Shown one piece after another: positions 49,343-59,127 of a stretch of 64,000 bases of DNA. The DNA lies in assembly GCF_030848495.1 (NCBI RefSeq), contig NZ_JAVDDT010000003.1, positions 1 to 64,000 on the forward strand, given 5' to 3'. How positions within the stretch are numbered: the first letter of the stretch is position 1; each line of letters begins with the position of its first letter. The position numbers and the translations under genes were made by a program. The notes beneath the pieces are model-generated. The model ran no database searches. It was not told the DNA's origin and saw only the letters and a list, made by a program, of their open reading frames with translations. This DNA is from Natronospira bacteriovora. GTDB taxonomy: Bacteria > Pseudomonadota > Gammaproteobacteria > Natronospirales > Natronospiraceae.

Positions 49343-50308
49343 TCAGGAAGCAGATTTCGCCTTGTCCGAGGGCCGGGTCCTCAGCAATCGCGGAAGGGAG
49401 AAGGTGACCGTCTCGGCGCGACCACTGGTTTCCTCCGCACCCTGGCCACCCCATTCCCGAAGGCGTTCCACCACCCGCTGGACCAGCACTTCCGGAGCCG
49501 AGGCACCGGCGGTCACCGCTACCTTGCCCACACCCTCGAACCATTCACGCTTGAGATCCTCGGGGCCATCCACCAGCCAGGCGCGGGCGCCCTCACGTTC
49601 GGCCATCTCGCGCAGACGATTGGAGTTGGAGCTGTTGGGCGAACCCACCACCAGCATCACCTCCACCTGGCCGGCAAGGCCGCGGACGGCATCCTGGCGG
49701 TTCTGGGTGGCGTAGCAGATATCTTCCTTGCGGGGGCTGGCGACGGCCGGGAAGCGCTGTCGGACCGCCTCGATGACCTGGGCGGTGTCATCCATGGACA
49801 GGGTGGTCTGGGTCACGAAGGCCACGCTCTCGGGATCGTTGACCTGGAGACCGGCCACGTCCTCGGGCACTTCCACCAGGTGGATCTTCCCGCCCCAGCG
49901 GGTATCGAAGCGCCCCATGGTGCCTTCCACTTCCGGATGCCCGGAGTGCCCGATAAGGATCACGTCACGTCCCTCGCGGGCGTAGCGATGTACTTCCAGG
50001 TGAACCTTGGTCACCAGCGGGCAGGTGGCATCGAAGACCTTCAGGCCACGACGCTCGGCCTCTTCCTCCACGGCCCTGGATACCCCGTGGGCGCTGAAGA
50101 TGACGATGGCGTCATCCGGCACCTCATGCAGTTCTTCCACGAACACGGCACCCTGATCCCGCAGGCGGTTGACCACATAGCGGTTGTGAACCACTTCATG
50201 GCGGACATAGATGGGGGCACCGTAGATCTCGAGCGCCCGCTCGACGATCTCGATGGCGCGGTCGACACCGGCGCAGAATCCGCGGGGATTGGTGAGCAGG
50301 ATTTGCAT
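49343..50308 (-). CDS. ispH: 4-hydroxy-3-methylbut-2-enyl diphosphate reductase
   Basis: Last step of the MEP isoprenoid pathway, a [4Fe-4S] enzyme producing IPP and DMAPP. The 321-aa product begins [20 protein letters not shown]. It shows the three cluster cysteines ([20 protein letters not shown] context with the later AGASAPE), [14 protein letters not shown] and VTQTTLS. Transcription is from the lspA side, with no FkpB gene between as in E. coli. Confidence 0.96.
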   Translation of the reverse strand: MQILLTNPRGFCAGVDRAIEIVERALEIYGAPIYVRHEVVHNRYVVNRLRDQGAVFVEELHEVPDDAIVIFSAHGVSRAVEEEAERRGLKVFDATCPLVTKVHLEVHRYAREGRDVILIGHSGHPEVEGTMGRFDTRWGGKIHLVEVPEDVAGLQVNDPESVAFVTQTTLSMDDTAQVIEAVRQRFPAVASPRKEDICYATQNRQDAVRGLAGQVEVMLVVGSPNSSNSNRLREMAEREGARAWLVDGPEDLKREWFEGVGKVAVTAGASAPEVLVQRVVERLREWGGQGAEETSGRAETVTFSLPRLLRTRPSDKAKSAS

Positions 50309-50402
50309 GGGACCGCCTCAAGGGAGTGGTGGCACTTGCTGGGGCGTATTGTACCGCAGGGCCAGGTGGTGGGAAAAACCCTGCTGTGTCGGGGGGTTAT
50401 GC

Positions 50403-50482
50403 CACCCTCGTGAGCGTAGTCGTGATCGGGGGTTTCTCAATGTTTGGGAATGCCGAATACGATTACGATTACGGTCACGAGG
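50403..50482. repeat. Short hexamer-armed inverted repeat, copy C
   Basis: Left CTCGTGAGCGTAGTCGTGAT (from about 50407) and right ATACGATTACGATTACGGTC then ACGAG (to about 50482) pair imperfectly around a 25-nt loop. The same GATTAC hexamers as copies A and B occur in the right arm. The tail GGTTGCCTTCAGGCAT is absent. It lies between ispH and lspA. Confidence 0.6.
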
Positions 50483-50490
50483 GGGTTGGG

Positions 50491-51000
50491 TCAGACTCCC
50501 TTCCGCTGCGGCCAGAAGCTGTCGATGATGACCAGAATGGCGCCGATGGTGATGGCGGAGTCGGCGATGTTGAAGGCCGGCCAGTGCCAGCTGCCGTAGA
50601 AGACATCGATGAAGTCGATGACATGGCCGTAGGCAATGCGGTCGATGAGATTGCCCACCGCACCACCGAGAATGAAGGCCAGGCCACAGGCCAAACGGCC
50701 TTCACCCCGTCGGGGCAGATAAAGCAGCCAGGCGATGATGCCAATGCTGACGACGGTTGTGAGGGAAATGAAGAACCAGCGCTGCCAGCCGCCGGCATCG
50801 GCCAGAAAGCTGAAGGCCGCCCCTTCGTTGTAAAGCAGCCGCCAGTTGAGAAAGGGCAGCACGTTCACCGGCTGGGCAAAATCCAGCGCTCGTTCGGCCC
50901 ACAGCTTGGTGATCTGGTCCAGCACCACAATGACAGCCGAGGGGATCAGCCAGATCAGCGCACCCGTCCCCTTCGGCTTCTTGATGTCAACACCCAGCAT
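50491..51000 (-). CDS. lspA: Lipoprotein signal peptidase II
   Basis: Inner-membrane aspartic peptidase that removes signal peptides from prolipoproteins. The 169-aa product has four membrane helices, catalytic Asp in GGAVGNLIDRIAYG and in FNIADSAI, and the VVLDQITKLW block at the N terminus. It lies directly after ileS in the standard ileS-lspA order. Confidence 0.96.
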   Translation of the reverse strand: MLGVDIKKPKGTGALIWLIPSAVIVVLDQITKLWAERALDFAQPVNVLPFLNWRLLYNEGAAFSFLADAGGWQRWFFISLTTVVSIGIIAWLLYLPRRGEGRLACGLAFILGGAVGNLIDRIAYGHVIDFIDVFYGSWHWPAFNIADSAITIGAILVIIDSFWPQRKGV

Positions 51001-51162
51001 TGCAGCTCTCCTGGCTGAATGAAAAAAACCTTGAAACCACCGAACACACCGAAAAACACCGAAGCCAGCTGGATGAAGGCAAGAATCGATTCTCTGTGCC
51101 TCTTTGATCGATCTTCCTTTTTTCGGTGTGATCGGCGATTTCGGTGGTTCCTCTGTTCTACC

Positions 51163-53976
51163 TCAGGCGTAACGCCGAACCTCGCCCTCGCCAGCCACGT
51201 TGCTCACGCAACGGCCACAGATCTCGGGGTGTTCGCTGTTCTCGCCCACATCGCTGCGGCGGTGCCAGCAGCGTACGCATTTCTCGTGATCGCAGCGTTC
51301 GGCGAGGATCCACAGACCCTCGACTTCGCTGGCGGCTTCCGCTTCGTCACCCCGCTCGCTGGCCGGCAGTACACGGGCCTCGCTGGTGATCAGGGCGAAA
51401 CGCAGCTCCTCTCCCAGGGCAGCCAGCTGCGACTGCAGCTCGCCGTCACAATACAGGGTGACACGGGCATCCAGGGAAGCCCCGATGCGGTCTTCGTTGC
51501 GCAGGCGCTCGAGGATCGGGGAGATTTCATCGCGCACGGCAATGACGGACTCCCAGTCGACATCCCCGGCGTCCGCGGTCGGCAGTTCGTACCAGGTTTC
51601 CAGGAAGATGCTTTCGCTGCGGTCGCCCGGCAGATGCGACCAGATCTCTTCACTGGTAAAGGAGAGGATGGGGGCCAGCCAGCGCACCATGGCCTCGGCG
51701 ATATGCCACAGAGCCGTCTGGCAGGACCGCCGGGCAATGCTGTCCGCCTGGGTGGTGTACTGGCGATCCTTGATCACATCCAGATAGAAGCCACCCAGGT
51801 CATTCACGCAGAAATTGTGGATGCGCTGGTAGATGGTATGGAACTCGTAGCGATCGTAGGCCCCGCGGATATCCTCCTGCAGACTGGCAGCACGCGCCAC
51901 CACCCAGCGATCCAGTGACAGCATCTCCTCCGGCTTGAGGGCATGCTGTTCCGGCTCGAAGCCGGCCATGTTGGCCAGCAGGAAGCGCAGGGTGTTGCGC
52001 ATGCGGCGATAGCTGTCCGCCACCCGCTTGAGAATCTCGTCGGAGACGGCGATCTCGCCACGATAGTCACTGGCCGCCACCCACAGACGCAGCACATCGG
52101 CGCCCATGGAATTGAAGACCTTCTGCGGGGCCACCACATTGCCCACCGACTTGGACATCTTGCGGCCCTTCTCGTCCACGGTGAAACCGTGGGTGAGCAC
52201 GCCCTTGTAGGGCGCCACATCATTGATGGCCACGGAGGTCAGCAGGGAAGACTGGAACCAGCCACGATGTTGATCCGAGCCTTCCAGGAAGAGATCCGCA
52301 GGGAACTGAAGCTGCTCATGCTGCTCCAGCACACAGAAGTGCACCATGCCCGAGTCGAACCAGACATCCAGGATATCGGTAACCTTGTCGTATTCGGCGG
52401 CTTGCTCGCCCAGCAGCTCGGCCGGGTCCAGTTCGAACCAGGCGTCAATGCTCTCCCGCTCCACCCGCCTGGCGACTTCCTCCAGCAGGCGCGGGGTTTC
52501 CGGATGCAGCTCGCCGCTCTCGCGATGCAGGAAGAGCGCAATGGGCACGCCCCAGCTGCGCTGACGTGAGATACACCAGTCCGGCCGGTTTTCCACCATG
52601 GCCCGAATGCGGTTCTCGCCCCACTCCGGGGTGAACTTCACCTGGCCGATTTCCTTGAGTGCCGCCTCGCGCATGCCACCCCGGTCCATGCTCACGAACC
52701 ACTGGGGCGTACCGCGGAAGATCACCGGGGTCTTGTGCCGCCAGCAATGGGGATAACTGTGCTGGTACTTCTCGTGATGCAGCAGCATGCCCTTCTCTTC
52801 CAGCAGGGCCACCAGGCGGGGATTGGCCTTGAACACATGTTCACCGGCCACATGCTCGGCATCGGCGGTGAATACGCCCCGCTCGTCCACCTGATGATCC
52901 ATGGGCAGGCCGTACTGCAGGCCCATGAGGTAGTCTTCCTGACCATGGCCCGGGGCAGTGTGCACGGCACCGGTACCGGATTCGGTGGTCACATGCTCGC
53001 CCAGCACCACCGGGGATTCCCGATCCAGGAAGGGGTGCTGCAGGCGCAGCTTGAGCAGCTCACGACCCGCCACGACAGCCAGCTGACGGGGGTCCGACCA
53101 GCCCCAGCGCTGGATCACCTCGTCCATCATGACCACCGGCAGCACGGTGAAGGCCTGCCCCTCCGGCCCCTTGACGGCATACAGGCCGTATTCCAGATCC
53201 GCGTTCAGGGCCACCGCCCGGTTGGCGGGCAGGGTCCAGGGCGTGGTGGTCCAGATGGGCAGGAAGGCCGGGCCATCGATCTGCCCGGCATCAATCCCGA
53301 AGTGCGCGGCCAGGTCGGCCACTTCCACCACCGGGAAACGCACGTCCACCGACGGCGAGGTGTGATCCTGATACTCCACTTCCGCCTCGGCCATGGCCGA
53401 ACGGCAGTCCATGCACCAGTGCACCGGCTTGTAGCCCTTGTAGAGATGACCACGCTCGATCATCTTGCCGAAGGCACGCAGCTGATTCGCCTCGTATTGG
53501 GGATCCATGGTCAGGTAGGGGCGATCCCAGTCCCCCAGCACCCCCAGGCGCTTGAAATCCCTGCGCTGGCGATCCACCTGTTCATGGGCATAGTCGCGGC
53601 AGGCCTGGCGGAAGGCACGGGCATCCACCTTGTCGCCCACCTTGCCGACCTTGGCCTCCACCTTCAGCTCGATGGGCAGGCCATGACAATCCCAGCCGGG
53701 CACATAGGGCGCGTCGAAGCCTTCCAGGGTGCGTGACTTGATCACCATGTCCTTGAGGATCTTGTTCACCGCGTGGCCGATGTGAATATCGCCATTGGCG
53801 TAGGGCGGGCCATCGGGCAGGATGAACTTCGGTCGCCCCTGGAAGCGCTCACGGATCTTCTGATACAGACCGCTGTCTTCCCATGCCTTGAGCCGGTCCG
53901 GCTCGCGCTTGGCCAGATTCCCGCGCATGGGGAAATCGGTCTGCGGAAGATTGAGCGTGGCTTTGTAATCGGTCAC
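51163..53976 (-). CDS. ileS: Isoleucyl-tRNA synthetase
   Basis: Class I synthetase of 937 aa, bacterial type 1 with a C-terminal zinc ribbon. The HIGH motif is in [15 protein letters not shown] and KMSKS in [10 protein letters not shown]. The editing domain includes [13 protein letters not shown], and the C-terminal zinc ligands are in [12 protein letters not shown] and [11 protein letters not shown]. The gene is between ribF and lspA, 4 bp after ribF. Confidence 0.97.
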   Translation of the reverse strand: MTDYKATLNLPQTDFPMRGNLAKREPDRLKAWEDSGLYQKIRERFQGRPKFILPDGPPYANGDIHIGHAVNKILKDMVIKSRTLEGFDAPYVPGWDCHGLPIELKVEAKVGKVGDKVDARAFRQACRDYAHEQVDRQRRDFKRLGVLGDWDRPYLTMDPQYEANQLRAFGKMIERGHLYKGYKPVHWCMDCRSAMAEAEVEYQDHTSPSVDVRFPVVEVADLAAHFGIDAGQIDGPAFLPIWTTTPWTLPANRAVALNADLEYGLYAVKGPEGQAFTVLPVVMMDEVIQRWGWSDPRQLAVVAGRELLKLRLQHPFLDRESPVVLGEHVTTESGTGAVHTAPGHGQEDYLMGLQYGLPMDHQVDERGVFTADAEHVAGEHVFKANPRLVALLEEKGMLLHHEKYQHSYPHCWRHKTPVIFRGTPQWFVSMDRGGMREAALKEIGQVKFTPEWGENRIRAMVENRPDWCISRQRSWGVPIALFLHRESGELHPETPRLLEEVARRVERESIDAWFELDPAELLGEQAAEYDKVTDILDVWFDSGMVHFCVLEQHEQLQFPADLFLEGSDQHRGWFQSSLLTSVAINDVAPYKGVLTHGFTVDEKGRKMSKSVGNVVAPQKVFNSMGADVLRLWVAASDYRGEIAVSDEILKRVADSYRRMRNTLRFLLANMAGFEPEQHALKPEEMLSLDRWVVARAASLQEDIRGAYDRYEFHTIYQRIHNFCVNDLGGFYLDVIKDRQYTTQADSIARRSCQTALWHIAEAMVRWLAPILSFTSEEIWSHLPGDRSESIFLETWYELPTADAGDVDWESVIAVRDEISPILERLRNEDRIGASLDARVTLYCDGELQSQLAALGEELRFALITSEARVLPASERGDEAEAASEVEGLWILAERCDHEKCVRCWHRRSDVGENSEHPEICGRCVSNVAGEGEVRRYA

Positions 53977-53980
53977 CGTC

Positions 53981-54931
53981 TCACCCTGCCCTGTCGTCTG
54001 TGTGTGTCTGTTCAGCCAGCCAGGCCCGGGCCTGGCGGCTGTCTCTGTCCATCTGGGCCCTCAGGGCCTCCAGATGCTCGAAACGTTCTTCATCCCGCAG
54101 ATGATGCAGCAGGTCCACGCAGACATGCTGCCCATACAATTCACCCTGCCAGTCGAATACATGCACTTCCAGCAGGCGACGGCGCCCATCCACGGTGGGA
54201 CGCCGGCCGAGACTGGCAATGGCCGGGCGAACACCGTGCCCATCCGGCAAGGTCACTCGGGCCACATGGACCCCGTCGCGAATCGCCAGGCGTTCATGCA
54301 CGGCCAGATTGAGCGTGGGATAGGCCAGTTCCCGTCCCAGACGGCGCCCGTGACGAACCCGGCCACTGACCTGCACCGGGCGCCCCAACAGTCGCGCCGC
54401 TCCTTCCAGGTCGCCGCCCTCCAGGCGCTCGCGGATCCGGGTGCTGGACACGCGAGTGCCCTCACCCTCGACCGTGGGCATCACATCCAGGCGAAACCCA
54501 TGCCGCCGACCGGCCACCCGCAAACTATCCGCGCTCCCTGCACGAGCCTTTCCATAGCGGAAATCATCACCGATCAGAACATAGTCCGGCGCCAGTCCCC
54601 CGACGAGAATCTCCTCCTCGAAGCGCTGGGGTGACAGGCCGGCCAGTGCGGCGTCGAAACGCAGCAGGAGAAACTGATCCACACCGGCCGCGGCCAACAG
54701 GCGGCAACGATCTCGCAGACCGGTCACCCGGCTCGGTGCCCGCTCGCCCAGAAAGTAATCCAGAGGCCGGGGTTCAAAGCTGATCACTGTCAGTGGCCCG
54801 TCCGCAACCGCCTGCCGGGCCCGGTTCAGCATGGCCTGGTGGCCGAGATGCACACCATCGAAATTACCAACGGTCACGGCCCCGCCCCGGCGGGCCCGGT
54901 GCAGGTTGTGACGGCCACGAATCAGGCGCAA
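53981..54931 (-). CDS. ribF: Bifunctional riboflavin kinase/FAD synthetase, TTG start
   Basis: Makes FMN and FAD from riboflavin. The 316-aa product shows [17 protein letters not shown] (the FAD synthetase nucleotidyl loop), then [13 protein letters not shown], and a C-terminal flavokinase domain with [15 protein letters not shown]. An ATG lies 51 nt farther upstream. I prefer TTG at 54931 (reading [10 protein letters not shown], like MKLIRG in E. coli RibF) with GGGAG upstream. Followed by ileS after 4 bp. Confidence 0.93.
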   Translation of the reverse strand: MRLIRGRHNLHRARRGGAVTVGNFDGVHLGHQAMLNRARQAVADGPLTVISFEPRPLDYFLGERAPSRVTGLRDRCRLLAAAGVDQFLLLRFDAALAGLSPQRFEEEILVGGLAPDYVLIGDDFRYGKARAGSADSLRVAGRRHGFRLDVMPTVEGEGTRVSSTRIRERLEGGDLEGAARLLGRPVQVSGRVRHGRRLGRELAYPTLNLAVHERLAIRDGVHVARVTLPDGHGVRPAIASLGRRPTVDGRRRLLEVHVFDWQGELYGQHVCVDLLHHLRDEERFEHLEALRAQMDRDSRQARAWLAEQTHTDDRAG

Positions 54932-54997
54932 AGCGGCAGGCTCCCGGATGATGGGGCCCGGGCAATCGACCGGCCCCCGCAAAAACGCCGCATTATA

Positions 54998-56563
54998 TCA
55001 GCCGCCCGGCGTGCTTGCGCCGTCCAGATGCCGCCGTCGCAGGCCCAGAAGCAGGAGAATGAGGCCATAGACCACCATGCCGGCCCCAATGCAGATGGCC
55101 AGCTGCCCGACCCGTTCCAGGGCGCCGGCCGTCACCCAGCCCTCGAGAGGCCCGGCCAGCCAGAGAACCACCACCGCCATCAAGGCATTGGCGGCGAGCC
55201 CCTGCAGGAACAGCCGTCGCCAGCCAGACCGGGGACGATAAATGCCCCGGCGCCAGAGGCCCGCAAACAGCAGGCCGGCATTGATGAAGGCCGCCAGCGA
55301 CGTGGCCAGCGCCAGCCCCATGTGAGGCGCCGCGAAGCCCAGGAGCACCATGGGCAGGACGATGGCCAGATTGAGCAACATGTTCGAGCCCATGGCCACC
55401 ACACCGGCCTTGACCGGTGTCTTTGTATCCTGGCGCGCGAAATAGCCCGGCGCCAGCACCTTGACCAGGGTGAAACCCACCAGGCCCATGGCATAGGCCA
55501 TGAGGCTGTAGCTGGCCATCAGGGTATCGTGCTCGCTGAATTCGCCGTACTGAAACAGGGTGGCCAGCATGGGCCCGGCCAGGCACAGCAATCCCACCGC
55601 CGCCGGCACCGCCACCAGCCAGACCAGACGCAGTGCCCAGTCCAGGGTATCGGAAAAGGCCACCGGATCCTTTTCGGCATGGCGGGCACTGAGACCGGGC
55701 AGGATGACCGTGGCCAGGGCAATGCCGAAGACACCGAGGGGGAATTCCATCAATCGATCCGAGTAGTACAGCCAGCTGACACTGCCGGCCACCAGAAAGG
55801 AAGCGATGATGGTATCGATCAGGAGGTTGATCTGGGCCACCGAGGATCCAAAGACCGCCGGCGCCATCAGGCGCATGATGCGGCGCACGCCCTCGTGCCG
55901 CCGGTCCCAGCGCGGACGGGGCAGAAGACGCAGGCGGCGGAGAAAGGGGATCTGGAAGAGCAGCTGCACCACCCCGGCCACGAACACACCCACGGCCAGG
56001 GCCATGCTCGGCTCTTCGAACAGTGGCGCCCCCCAGATGGCGGCAGCGATGAGTACAATATTGAGCAGCACCGGCGTGAAGGCCGGCACCCCGAAGCGCC
56101 CGTAGGTGTTGAGAATGCCGGCCGCCAGCGAAACCAGGGAGATGAACAGCAGATAGGGGAAGGTCCAGCGCAGCATGGCCGTGGCCAGCTCGCGGCGCCC
56201 GTCTTCGCCATCAAAACCCGGCGCAAACATCAGGATCAGCAAGGGCGCGGCAATCACTCCGATCAGGGTGATCAGAACCAGAAAGCCCCCCAGCACCCCG
56301 GCCACGCGATCCACCAGGGCCTGCACCTCGGCATGCTCGCGTTGACTGCGATACTCCCCCACGACCGGCACGAAGGCCTGGGAGAAACCACCTTCGGCAA
56401 ACAGGCGGCGCATGAAATTGGGAATCTTGAAGGCGACGAAGAAGGCATCCATGACCGGCCCGGCGCCGAAGAAACGGGCAAACACCACGTCGCGCACGAA
56501 GCCGAGAATGCGCGACAGCAGGGTCATGCCACCCACCAGCCCCGTCGAACGCAACAGACTCAT
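54998..56563 (-). CDS. murJ: Lipid II flippase MurJ
   Basis: Moves lipid II across the inner membrane for peptidoglycan synthesis (MOP/MVF family). The 521-aa product has 14 membrane helices and begins MSLLRSTGLVGGMTLLSRIL, with GFVRDVVFARFFGAG, MDAFFVAFKIPNFMRRLFAEGGFSQAF and FQYGEFSEHDT. The start at 56563 is preferred over the longer frame to 56629. It diverges from rpsT across 352 bp. Confidence 0.95.
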   Translation of the reverse strand: MSLLRSTGLVGGMTLLSRILGFVRDVVFARFFGAGPVMDAFFVAFKIPNFMRRLFAEGGFSQAFVPVVGEYRSQREHAEVQALVDRVAGVLGGFLVLITLIGVIAAPLLILMFAPGFDGEDGRRELATAMLRWTFPYLLFISLVSLAAGILNTYGRFGVPAFTPVLLNIVLIAAAIWGAPLFEEPSMALAVGVFVAGVVQLLFQIPFLRRLRLLPRPRWDRRHEGVRRIMRLMAPAVFGSSVAQINLLIDTIIASFLVAGSVSWLYYSDRLMEFPLGVFGIALATVILPGLSARHAEKDPVAFSDTLDWALRLVWLVAVPAAVGLLCLAGPMLATLFQYGEFSEHDTLMASYSLMAYAMGLVGFTLVKVLAPGYFARQDTKTPVKAGVVAMGSNMLLNLAIVLPMVLLGFAAPHMGLALATSLAAFINAGLLFAGLWRRGIYRPRSGWRRLFLQGLAANALMAVVVLWLAGPLEGWVTAGALERVGQLAICIGAGMVVYGLILLLLGLRRRHLDGASTPGG

Positions 56564-56785
56564 GCCCGACCCTCGGCCGGCCAGAAAGGAACAGCGGCGA
56601 CCATGCCGGCCCTTGGGCACAGCGGCCAATCCGAAGCGCGACGGGCTGACGGGAGACTGGCCAAGTTATTGTTTTTTCTGCTTAAGCGCTGCAACTTCGC
56701 CCCTTCGTTCAGGCATTGGCACCCGGCCCCGGCCGGCACCCTCTGTTCACTGGGAACTGGGAACTGCGTACTCCACCTGCCACCC

Positions 56786-56814
56786 TTGACAGGAAGCCGG
56801 TTTTTCCGCATGAT
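56786..56814 (+). promoter_or_regulatory. Promoter of rpsT
   Basis: TTGACA (56786-56791), a 17-nt spacer and CATGAT (56809-56814) match sigma-70. The rest of the 352-bp gap to murJ shows a CTGGGAACTGGGAACT short repeat near 56750 and no gene. Confidence 0.7.
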
Positions 56815-56819
56815 ACGCG

Positions 56820-56895
56820 GCTTTCGGTGCCACTGTCACCGGAGGTTGCCGCGCCCAGGGCCAAATCGCCAGGGGCGGTACCTGAACCCGAAAGC
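56820..56895 (+). promoter_or_regulatory. Possible structured 5'UTR of rpsT
   Basis: GCTTTCGG (56820-56827) and CCGAAAGC (56888-56895) enclose the leader just before the ribosome site AGGAG. S20 regulates its own synthesis in E. coli through its mRNA leader; a similar role for this stem is inference. Confidence 0.35.
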
Positions 56896-56915
56896 AGATT
56901 CATCAGGAGCTAGTC

Positions 56916-57182
56916 TTGGCTAACATCAAGTCCGCAAAGAAGCGCGCCCGCCAGTCGGAAGAGCGTCGCAAGCACAACGCCAGCATGCGCTCTGCCATGC
57001 GCACCGGTCTCAAGAAGGTCCTCAAGGCCATCGACGCCGGCGACAAGGCCAAGGCCGAAGAAGCCTACAAGGCAGCCATCCCCTATCTGGATCGCATGGC
57101 TACCCGGGGCATCATCAAGAAGAACAAGGCTGCTCGCCACAAGAGCCGCCTGAATGCCCGCATCAAGGAAATGGCTTCCTGA
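56916..57182 (+). CDS. rpsT: 30S ribosomal protein S20, TTG start
   Basis: The 88-aa product reads [20 protein letters not shown] onward with the family's Lys-rich helices. The initiator is TTG with AGGAGC before it; E. coli rpsT also uses a UUG start tied to autoregulation. It is monocistronic with a clear promoter and terminator. Confidence 0.97.
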   Translation: MANIKSAKKRARQSEERRKHNASMRSAMRTGLKKVLKAIDAGDKAKAEEAYKAAIPYLDRMATRGIIKKNKAARHKSRLNARIKEMAS

Positions 57183-57199
57183 GCCAGTTCTGATCCGAG

Positions 57200-57219
57200 C
57201 GAACGAAAAAGGCCGGTCA
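57200..57219 (+). repeat. Left 20-bp direct repeat of the island
   Basis: This 20-bp sequence, in the rpsT terminator, is identical in the same orientation to 61066-61085 in the purA terminator. The two bracket the nucleotidyltransferase-WYL-cas3-CRISPR segment. Confidence 0.7.
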
Positions 57220-57236
57220 TCTGACCGGCCTTTTTT
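57206..57236 (+). terminator. Terminator of rpsT
   Basis: The stem AAAGGCCGGTC/GACCGGCCTTT with a short ATCT loop is followed by a T-run. Confidence 0.92.
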
Positions 57237-57253
57237 GTTGTATTCTGAATGCC

Positions 57254-57766
57254 ATGCGCCTGCACAGCTTCGAAGCCATCATCACCGCCCTGAACAGGGC
57301 GAATGTCCGCTACCTGGTGGCGGGAGGTCTGGCCGTGAATGCTCATGGCTACCTGCGTTACACCAAAGACGCGGATCTGGTTATCGAATTGGTGCCTGAA
57401 AACATTCTCGCCGCTTTGCAGGCGTTAAAAGACCTCGACTATCGCCCCACCATACCGGTTCGAGCTGAAGATTTCGCAGACCGCAAAACCCGTGAAAGGT
57501 GGGCACGGGACAAGGGAATGAAGGTATTTCAGCTATTCAGCGATACCCATCCGGAAACCCCCATCGATATTTTTGTCGAACACCCCTTCGATTTTCCGCA
57601 AGAATACGACCGAGCCCTGACAGAAACCCTGATTCCCGGGGTCAAAGCCCCCTTCACCGCTCTGGACACATTGATCACCATGAAGGAGGCAGTTGGTCGA
57701 CCCCGCGACCTAGATGATGTGGAGCACCTGCGCATTCTTCGCGACCAGAGTGCAGAAGAGGAGTAG
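57254..57766 (+). CDS. Nucleotidyltransferase-fold protein
   Basis: The 170-aa product has the pattern RANVRYLVAGGLAVNAHGYLRYTKDADLVIEL, with a GG(x9-10)DxD-like catalytic site as in AbiEii/MNT-type nucleotidyltransferases, then FVEHPFDF and LITMKEAVGRPRDLDDVEHLR. Such proteins are often toxins or toxin modifiers paired with a small partner gene. The 63-aa gene begins 6 bp after its stop. No ribosome site is seen before the ATG, and the rpsT terminator is just upstream. Confidence 0.78.
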   Translation: MRLHSFEAIITALNRANVRYLVAGGLAVNAHGYLRYTKDADLVIELVPENILAALQALKDLDYRPTIPVRAEDFADRKTRERWARDKGMKVFQLFSDTHPETPIDIFVEHPFDFPQEYDRALTETLIPGVKAPFTALDTLITMKEAVGRPRDLDDVEHLRILRDQSAEEE

Positions 57767-57771
57767 TAATC

Positions 57772-57963
57772 ATGTCACCGCCCGAAGATGAAATCGATTG
57801 GAGCAAGACCACTTGGGACGGTGCGCGCCGAGAGCAATTGTATCGCTGGCGCAAACTGAGCCTGTACGAAAAGATGCGTGCTGTCGAGGAAATGGGTGTT
57901 TTGGCCGAACGATTTGCCCAGAATCGAGAACGGCGTGGCCAGCGCACCATTAAGCCGGAGTAA
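57772..57963 (+). CDS. Small partner of the nucleotidyltransferase, unknown function
   Basis: The 63-aa charged, helical protein begins MSPPEDEIDWSKTTWDG and continues LYRWRKLSLYEKMRAVEEMG. GGAG precedes the ATG by 8 nt. Its length, charge and 6-bp spacing suggest a functional pair with the gene before it (antitoxin or accessory), but no known antitoxin motif is recognised. Confidence 0.65.
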   Translation: MSPPEDEIDWSKTTWDGARREQLYRWRKLSLYEKMRAVEEMGVLAERFAQNRERRGQRTIKPE

Positions 57964-58072
57964 CTCCAGCTTCAGCCAGAATCACCCGCGCCACCCTCCT
58001 GTCTCACCCACCTTGAAACACCACCCCCATCGTCTATGCTGAACAGGGCAGACCGCCAAAGCATGGACGCTG

Positions 58073-59080
58073 ATGAATCGTTTTGAACGCCTGATCAAGA
58101 TCCACCGCCTCCTCGACAGCCCCCGGCCCGTGCCTGTCGAGCGCTTTCGCACGGAACTGGAATGCTCCCGGGCCACCCTCTTCCGGGATTTCGAATACCT
58201 CAGGGATTTCCTCGGCGCCCCCATCATCTGCACCCGGCACGAGGACGGCCACTACGGCCACCATTACGACCCCTACGAACCCCGTTTCGAACTACCCGGT
58301 CTCTGGCTCAACGCCTCCGAACTCCACGGCCTGCTTGCCACCGAGCAGCTCCTGGAGGCCATCCAGCCTGGCCTGCTCAAACCCTATATCGGGCCCCTGA
58401 AAACACGCATCCGCCAACTCCTCGGCCAGAGCGGCATCGACGCCGAAGCGCTTGGGCAACGCATCCAGATCCGCCAGATCGCCCACCGCAACACCGAATC
58501 GGACGCCTTCGGCCGGATCGCCGAAGCCGTCCTCCGCCGCCGACAGCTACGCTTTGAATACCGCTCCCGCAGCCAGGACGAAAACCGCCCGCGCCACACC
58601 GACCCCCAGCGCCTCATCCACTACCGAAACAACTGGTACCTGGCAGCAAACTGCCACCAGGCTGGCGGCCTCCGCCTGTTCTCCCTGGACCGCATCCGCA
58701 ACCCGGAAATCCAGACCCAAACCGCCCGAGACCTACCCGAAAAACAACTCGACCGGCAACTGGAAGGCAATTTCGGCATCTTCACCGGCCCCGCCGAACA
58801 CTGGGCCGTGCTCCGCTTCACCTCCGAAGCCGCCCGCTGGGCCGCCGAACAAACCTGGCATCCCGACCAGATCGGGCAGTGGAAGGATGGGGAATACGAA
58901 CTTCAAGTGCCCTACGGCGAACCGACGGAGTTGACCCGGGAGATCCTCGCCTGGGGACCGGACGTATGGGTCGTGGCACCCAGTCGTCTGCGAAACGCAA
59001 TCAAGAGACAGCACGAATTGGCGGCAGCCCAATACCGTAAGAATCCAGATGACTTGCAAGATTGCAGTTGCAATCAGTGA
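58073..59080 (+). CDS. WYL-domain transcription regulator
   Basis: The 335-aa product has an N-terminal helix-turn-helix (RLIKIHRLLDSPRPVPVERF then ECSRATLFRDFEYLRDFLG). A WYL domain follows (PQRLIHYRNNWYLAANCHQ) with a C-terminal WCX extension ending WVVAPSRLRNAIKRQHELAAAQY. WYL proteins often regulate CRISPR and other defence loci. The next gene, 47 bp away, is a cas3 remnant, so a link is likely. The C terminus carries two extra cysteines. Confidence 0.88.
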   Translation: MNRFERLIKIHRLLDSPRPVPVERFRTELECSRATLFRDFEYLRDFLGAPIICTRHEDGHYGHHYDPYEPRFELPGLWLNASELHGLLATEQLLEAIQPGLLKPYIGPLKTRIRQLLGQSGIDAEALGQRIQIRQIAHRNTESDAFGRIAEAVLRRRQLRFEYRSRSQDENRPRHTDPQRLIHYRNNWYLAANCHQAGGLRLFSLDRIRNPEIQTQTARDLPEKQLDRQLEGNFGIFTGPAEHWAVLRFTSEAARWAAEQTWHPDQIGQWKDGEYELQVPYGEPTELTREILAWGPDVWVVAPSRLRNAIKRQHELAAAQYRKNPDDLQDCSCNQ

Positions 59081-59127
59081 GACACCAACAGGACTAGCCT
59101 TGACCCAAACGAGCTAGGGAGAAAACT

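Noticed and set aside
54839-56923. 694-codon + strand frame opposite murJ
   Set aside because: His/Gln/Arg-rich shadow of murJ; no domain.
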